NCBI GenBank assembly: GCA_045599385.1 | Contig: JAZRVW010000051.1 | Span: 1 to 19,806, forward strand | From: F23-B02 sp045599385 | GTDB lineage: Bacteria > Bacillota > Clostridia > Oscillospirales > Oscillospiraceae | Direction of reading: 5' to 3' | Length of the DNA stretch: 19,806 bases | Shown here: in pieces, positions 16,062-19,806 of the stretch | How positions within the stretch are numbered: position 1 is the first letter of the stretch | How the letters are laid out: each line of letters starts with the position of its first letter | Translations under genes and position numbers: made by a program | The notes under the pieces: generated by a model | Databases searched by the model: none | The model's input: the letters and a program-made list of their open reading frames with translations, nothing else | Told to the model about the DNA's origin: nothing

Positions 16062-17558
16062 ATGAGCGAGAATAATAACATTGAAGCTCCCGTTCAGGAG
16101 CTCAGCGAAATCCTTCAGGTAAGACGCGATAAGCTTAAGACATTGCAGGAGGAGGGAAGAGACCCCTTCCAGCAGACCAGATTTGTAAGAAGTGCCTACT
16201 CTGCCGATATTAAGGGAGATTATGAGGCATTTGACGCAAAGACCGTTCAGGTAGCAGGACGAATCATGTCCAAGCGCGGCATGGGCAAGGCAATCTTCTG
16301 TCACATTAAAGATGACAAGGGCCTGATTCAGCTCTATATCCGCAAGGACGCTGTTTCCGAGCAGGAATTTGCCGACTTCCGCAAGTATGACATCGGCGAT
16401 ATCATCGGTGTCAGCGGTTATGTTTTCAAGACCAAGACCGAGGAAATCTCCGTTCACGTTGAGTCCGTTGTGCTCCTTTCAAAGAGCCTGCGTCCTCTGC
16501 CCGAGAAGTTCCACGGCATGACCAACACCGAACTCAAGTACCGCCAGCGCTATGTTGACCTCATCGTCAACGATGACAGCCGCCGCAATTTTGAGATTCG
16601 CTCCAAGCTTGTTACCTATCTCCGCAGCTTCCTTGACGGACGCGGCTTTATGGAGGTTGAAACTCCCGTTCTCAACCTTATTTCAGGCGGCGCAACCGCA
16701 CGCCCCTTCATTACCCACCACAACACCCTTGACCTCGATATGTATCTGCGCATTGCCACCGAGCTTAACCTCAAGCGCCTTATTGTCGGCGGCATTGAGC
16801 GCGTTTACGAAATCGGACGTCAGTTCCGCAATGAAGGCATGGACACCAAGCACAACCCCGAGTTCACCACCGTTGAGCTTTATCAGTCCTATGCTGACTT
16901 CAACGACATGATGGATCTCTTTGAAGATTTCCTCTCCGGCGCGGCTATGGAAATCCTCGGCACCTACAAGGTGAGATGGCAGGAACAGGACGTTGACCTT
17001 ACTCCCGGTTGGGAGCGTCTTACCATGGCAGAGGCAGTAAAGAAGTATCTGGGCGTTGACTTTATGGCTATCGACAATGACGCGGACGCGGTTGCAGCCG
17101 CAAAGAGCGTCGGCGTTGACATGGAAAAGAAGGAGCAGACCTGGGGTCACGCTCTTTACGAGTGCTTCGACCAGAAGGTTGAGGAAAAGCTCATTCAGCC
17201 CACCTTCATCACCATGCACCCCGTTGACGTTTCTCCTCTGGCAAAGCGCTCTCCCAAGGACGCACGTCTTACCGAACGCTTTGAGCTTTTCATCTGCCAC
17301 AGCGAAATGGGCAACGCCTTCTCCGAACTCAACGACCCCATCGACCAGAAGCAGCGCTTCATGAAGCAGGTTGAGCTTCGCGCAAAGGGCGATGACGAGG
17401 CGGGCATGATGGACGACGACTTCATCAACGCTCTTGAGTACGGTATGCCTCCCACGGGCGGTCTGGGCATCGGCATTGACCGCTGTGCAATGCTGCTGTG
17501 CGGCGCAAACTCAATCCGCGATGTTATTCTCTTCCCGACAATGAAACCGCTGGACTGA
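16062..17558 (+). CDS. lysS: Lysyl-tRNA synthetase, class II
   Basis: Charges tRNA-Lys. The 498-residue length is typical. The N-terminal OB-fold anticodon-binding domain spans about 60-145. Class II motif 1 lies around FLDGRGFMEVETPVL (190-204), motif 2 around RQFRNEGMDTKHNPEFT (253-269) and motif 3 in GLGIGIDRCAML (467-478). Substrate loops such as ELNDPIDQKQRF are intact. GAGGA lies seven bases before the ATG, and the 14-base spacing makes it a greA-lysS transcription unit. No T-box leader is present directly upstream. The gene ends at a strong terminator. Confidence 0.97.
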   Translation: MSENNNIEAPVQELSEILQVRRDKLKTLQEEGRDPFQQTRFVRSAYSADIKGDYEAFDAKTVQVAGRIMSKRGMGKAIFCHIKDDKGLIQLYIRKDAVSEQEFADFRKYDIGDIIGVSGYVFKTKTEEISVHVESVVLLSKSLRPLPEKFHGMTNTELKYRQRYVDLIVNDDSRRNFEIRSKLVTYLRSFLDGRGFMEVETPVLNLISGGATARPFITHHNTLDLDMYLRIATELNLKRLIVGGIERVYEIGRQFRNEGMDTKHNPEFTTVELYQSYADFNDMMDLFEDFLSGAAMEILGTYKVRWQEQDVDLTPGWERLTMAEAVKKYLGVDFMAIDNDADAVAAAKSVGVDMEKKEQTWGHALYECFDQKVEEKLIQPTFITMHPVDVSPLAKRSPKDARLTERFELFICHSEMGNAFSELNDPIDQKQRFMKQVELRAKGDDEAGMMDDDFINALEYGMPPTGGLGIGIDRCAMLLCGANSIRDVILFPTMKPLD

Positions 17559-17626
17559 TATAGAGATACTTAGAGATTTATGGGGACTTGCGGTAGGTTC
17601 ATCACCGGTTTGTCTCAGATTTCCAT

Positions 17627-17667
17627 AAAAAATACAGCCGTCATTTGATTGACGGCTGTATTTTTTT
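17627..17667 (+). terminator. Intrinsic terminator of greA-lysS
   Basis: A 17-bp perfect stem (17627-17643 with 17650-17666) closes the six-base loop TTTGAT and runs into seven T's. The 68 bases between lysS and the stem show nothing recognisable. Confidence 0.93.
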
Positions 17668-17676
17668 GAACAAAAC

Positions 17677-17705
17677 TTGTAATTTACGCGAAAAACTATT
17701 ATAAT
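17677..17705 (+). promoter_or_regulatory. Promoter of the SLH-hydrolase gene
   Basis: -35 TTGTAA (17677-17682), 17-bp spacer, -10 TATAAT (17700-17705). The predicted start is near 17712, and the leader of about 38 bases ends with GGAGG at 17737-17741. Confidence 0.7.
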
Positions 17706-17749
17706 TCAGTCAACCGCATTTTCGGAAAATTTGAACGGAGGAAGAATTG

Positions 17750-19806
17750 ATGAGTAAGAAGATTATCGGACTTTTGCTTTGCATTGCAATGGTATTCAGC
17801 CTCGCTGTTACCGCATTTGCAGCTCAGCCCGAATATGAAACGGTAACGGGGGAGTACACCTATTGTCCTTCTCTGGGCTTTCTTGATCCCATAGGCAATC
17901 AGACCGGCAGCTTTACTTACAGCGATGAATATTTCACACGCTCCGGCTATGAGTATAACCATGACCTTGCAATCATGACCATGGTTTTGAACCAGACCTG
18001 CTTTGCCAGCGCTTCCAGTTCAACTGACGGCTGGGACACCGCAAACTCAAACTTCAACGCACTTGTTGCCAAGTGCGGCTTTGAAAACATTGACTGTAAT
18101 GCCGATGCAGTAAGCCACCCCGGCGGAGAAACCATCGGCGCCTATGCCGCAACCAAGGAGCTTTCCGTAAACGGTGTGGATTACACCCTTATCGCACTGG
18201 GTGTCCGCGGTCACAACTACGGCGGCGAGTGGTACAGCAACTTCGATATGGGCTATGAAGGCGACCACGCAGGCTTTGCCGACGCACGCGACAAGGTTCT
18301 TTCTTTCCTGAAGGACTACGTTGCCGAGTACGGCATTACCGGCCCCGTAAAAATCTGGCTCACGGGCTACAGCCGCGGCGCAATTACTGCCAACATGGTT
18401 GGCGGCGAGCTGGACAAGGGCTTTGAAATCGGCGAAGGCGTAAGCTTTGATACCCGCGACCTTTACTGCTATACCTTTGAAACCCCTGCAGGCACCTCCG
18501 ACGCTAACTGCCATGACGCAGTATTCTGCAACATTCACAATATCCTCAACTATAACGACTTTGTTCCTATGGTGAGCTTTGAAGCATGGGGACATTCCCG
18601 CTACGGCATTGATTATTATCTGCCCTGCCGCCAGTATGACGATTTCTACTATGAGCTCAAGCCCGAGGTTGACGCTCAGCTCAAGGAGCTTGGCTGGATG
18701 AGCATTCTCGGCCTGCCCATCGATACTATTGACGATTTCCACTACATCACCCTCAATCCTCTCCAAATTGGCGAGAAGAGCAAGCTTACCCAGATTGAGT
18801 TCTATGACGAGGTGCTGACTGCGCTGTTTGACACCATGGCACCTGACCGCGCATATTACGTTGATAATCTGCAGGCGGATATTCAGGAGCTCAGCAAGAC
18901 GCTCCTCGGTGTTGATACCGCACGTCTGATAAACGCTCTTGGCATTTTCGGCAAAAGCTTTGTATCACTCGATAACCTTTCTGCACTTGTTGCATCAATC
19001 GGAACCGACAGCTCGGCTGTTGATTTAACCGTTGATCTCTTCATGGAGGCAATGCAGGAGGCTCAGTGCGCAGACTATAACGGCGATCAGGTTCGTGCAA
19101 TGCTGTCCAAGTTTGCACCCCTGCTCCTCAACTTTGTCAAGGCATATCCCGATACTGCGCTTACATTGCTGGGCAACCTTATTCAGATTCTCAACGCACA
19201 TTTCCCCGAAATCGGCCTTACATGGATGCGCGTAACTCCCGCGTACTTCTTTGAGGCTCAGAATCCCAACTACGTAAACGGCGTATTTGATTTTAACGGT
19301 GACAAGCTGCCCGACCTCTTTAATGACGTGAAGGCAGGGGACTGGTGCTATGACGCTGTCAAGTGGGCACGCGACAATGGCATCACCAAGGGCATTAACG
19401 AAAATGAGTTTGCCCCTAATGCCGACTGCACTCGCGGACAGGTTGTAACATTCCTCTGGCGTGCCGCAGGCTCTCCCGAACCCGCAGCCTCAAAGTGCCC
19501 ATTCACCGACGTTTCCGCCTCCAGCCCCTATTACAAGGCAATTCTCTGGGTATCTGAAAACGGCATCACCAAGGGCGTTGACGCAAGCCACTTTGCTCCC
19601 GACCTTGCCTGCACCCGCGCACAGATCGTAACATTTATCTGGCGTTATGAGGGTGAGCCTGCCGTATCCGCAAGCTGCCCCTTCACCGACGTTTCCGCCT
19701 CCAGCCCCTATTACAAGGCAATTCTCTGGGCATCTGAAAACGGCATCACCAAGGGCGTTGACGCAAGCCGCTTTGCCCCCGACAATGTCTGCACCCGCGC
19801 ACAGAT
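17750..19806 (+). CDS. Secreted lipase-like alpha/beta hydrolase with SLH repeats (3' end outside window)
   Basis: At least 685 codons, open to the window end. A signal peptide (MSKKIIGLLLCIAMVFSLAV then TAFA, cleavage near 23-24) is followed by an alpha/beta hydrolase domain. The nucleophile elbow GYSRG holds S208. D270 in NYNDFVPMV and H484 in AHFPEIGLTWM are likely triad partners, by resemblance to bacterial lipase-family proteins. The C-terminus has three S-layer homology repeats starting near 523, 585 and 645, each with an aromatic/WA-NGITKG-FAP-CTR pattern; the third is cut off. SLH repeats bind secondary cell-wall polymer, so the enzyme is probably displayed on the surface. The substrate (lipid, ester or other) is unknown. 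It has its own promoter after the lysS terminator. Confidence 0.85.
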   Translation, partial: MSKKIIGLLLCIAMVFSLAVTAFAAQPEYETVTGEYTYCPSLGFLDPIGNQTGSFTYSDEYFTRSGYEYNHDLAIMTMVLNQTCFASASSSTDGWDTANSNFNALVAKCGFENIDCNADAVSHPGGETIGAYAATKELSVNGVDYTLIALGVRGHNYGGEWYSNFDMGYEGDHAGFADARDKVLSFLKDYVAEYGITGPVKIWLTGYSRGAITANMVGGELDKGFEIGEGVSFDTRDLYCYTFETPAGTSDANCHDAVFCNIHNILNYNDFVPMVSFEAWGHSRYGIDYYLPCRQYDDFYYELKPEVDAQLKELGWMSILGLPIDTIDDFHYITLNPLQIGEKSKLTQIEFYDEVLTALFDTMAPDRAYYVDNLQADIQELSKTLLGVDTARLINALGIFGKSFVSLDNLSALVASIGTDSSAVDLTVDLFMEAMQEAQCADYNGDQVRAMLSKFAPLLLNFVKAYPDTALTLLGNLIQILNAHFPEIGLTWMRVTPAYFFEAQNPNYVNGVFDFNGDKLPDLFNDVKAGDWCYDAVKWARDNGITKGINENEFAPNADCTRGQVVTFLWRAAGSPEPAASKCPFTDVSASSPYYKAILWVSENGITKGVDASHFAPDLACTRAQIVTFIWRYEGEPAVSASCPFTDVSASSPYYKAILWASENGITKGVDASRFAPDNVCTRAQ
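19501..19806 (+). repeat. 180-bp tandem duplication of an SLH repeat
   Basis: Bases 19501-19626 and 19681-19806 match at all but seven of 126 positions, with a period of exactly 180 bp (60 codons). The first SLH repeat of the same gene is much more divergent. The near identity suggests recent duplication or gene conversion between repeats 2 and 3. The right copy is cut by the window end. Confidence 0.9.

Noticed and set aside
17559..17749. A tRNA or small RNA gene in the lysS-hydrolase gap
   Set aside because: No cloverleaf or conserved TTCGA arm was seen; the gap is explained by a terminator and a promoter.
18047..18766. A 239-codon minus-strand frame opposite the SLH hydrolase
   Set aside because: The plus strand encodes a continuous signal peptide-hydrolase-SLH protein; the opposite frame shows no domain or clear start.

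Overview
The window looks like chromosomal DNA of a low-to-mid GC Gram-positive bacterium of class Clostridia, most likely Oscillospiraceae/Ruminococcaceae. Support: consensus AGGAGG ribosome binding sites and sigma-A promoters, a long (141-residue) S12, the rpsL-rpsG-fusA-tuf order, a PucR/CdaR-like regulator in front of ftsEX, the greA-lysS pair, a DUF4830-like protein, and an SLH-anchored secreted hydrolase. The taxon is inferred from gene content, not from a search.

Left part (1-4803, mostly minus strand): the first 29 bases are the start of a leftward gene whose few visible residues resemble IS481-type transposases, preceded by two 17-bp direct repeats. Next is a complete Bce-type antimicrobial-peptide sensing and detoxification module transcribed leftward: response regulator, intramembrane-sensing histidine kinase, ABC ATPase and 10-helix permease. 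A 41-bp dyad containing a near match to the BceR box lies between the kinase and the ATPase.

Centre (4829-11179): a small unknown gene is transcribed divergently from the response regulator. The str operon follows (S12, S7, EF-G, EF-Tu), with a structured rpsL leader that contains a terminator-like hairpin, a hairpin in the S12-S7 gap, and a strong bidirectional terminator. That terminator is shared with a convergent DUF4830-like membrane-anchored gene. An RsuA-type pseudouridine synthase comes next.

Right part (11265-17667): a cell-envelope cluster consists of the PucR/CdaR-like regulator, ftsE, ftsX, a 55-codon secreted or membrane micro-ORF, and an S41 PDZ protease. A peptidoglycan hydrolase is often found where the micro-ORF sits and none is present here. 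A perfect consensus promoter overlapping the protease stop codon starts greA-lysS, which ends at a strong terminator.

Right edge (17677-19806): a secreted lipase-like alpha/beta hydrolase with C-terminal S-layer homology repeats runs off the window. Its second and third SLH repeats are nearly identical at the DNA level. No rRNA, tRNA or CRISPR was seen, and no gene-free stretch exceeds 300 bases.
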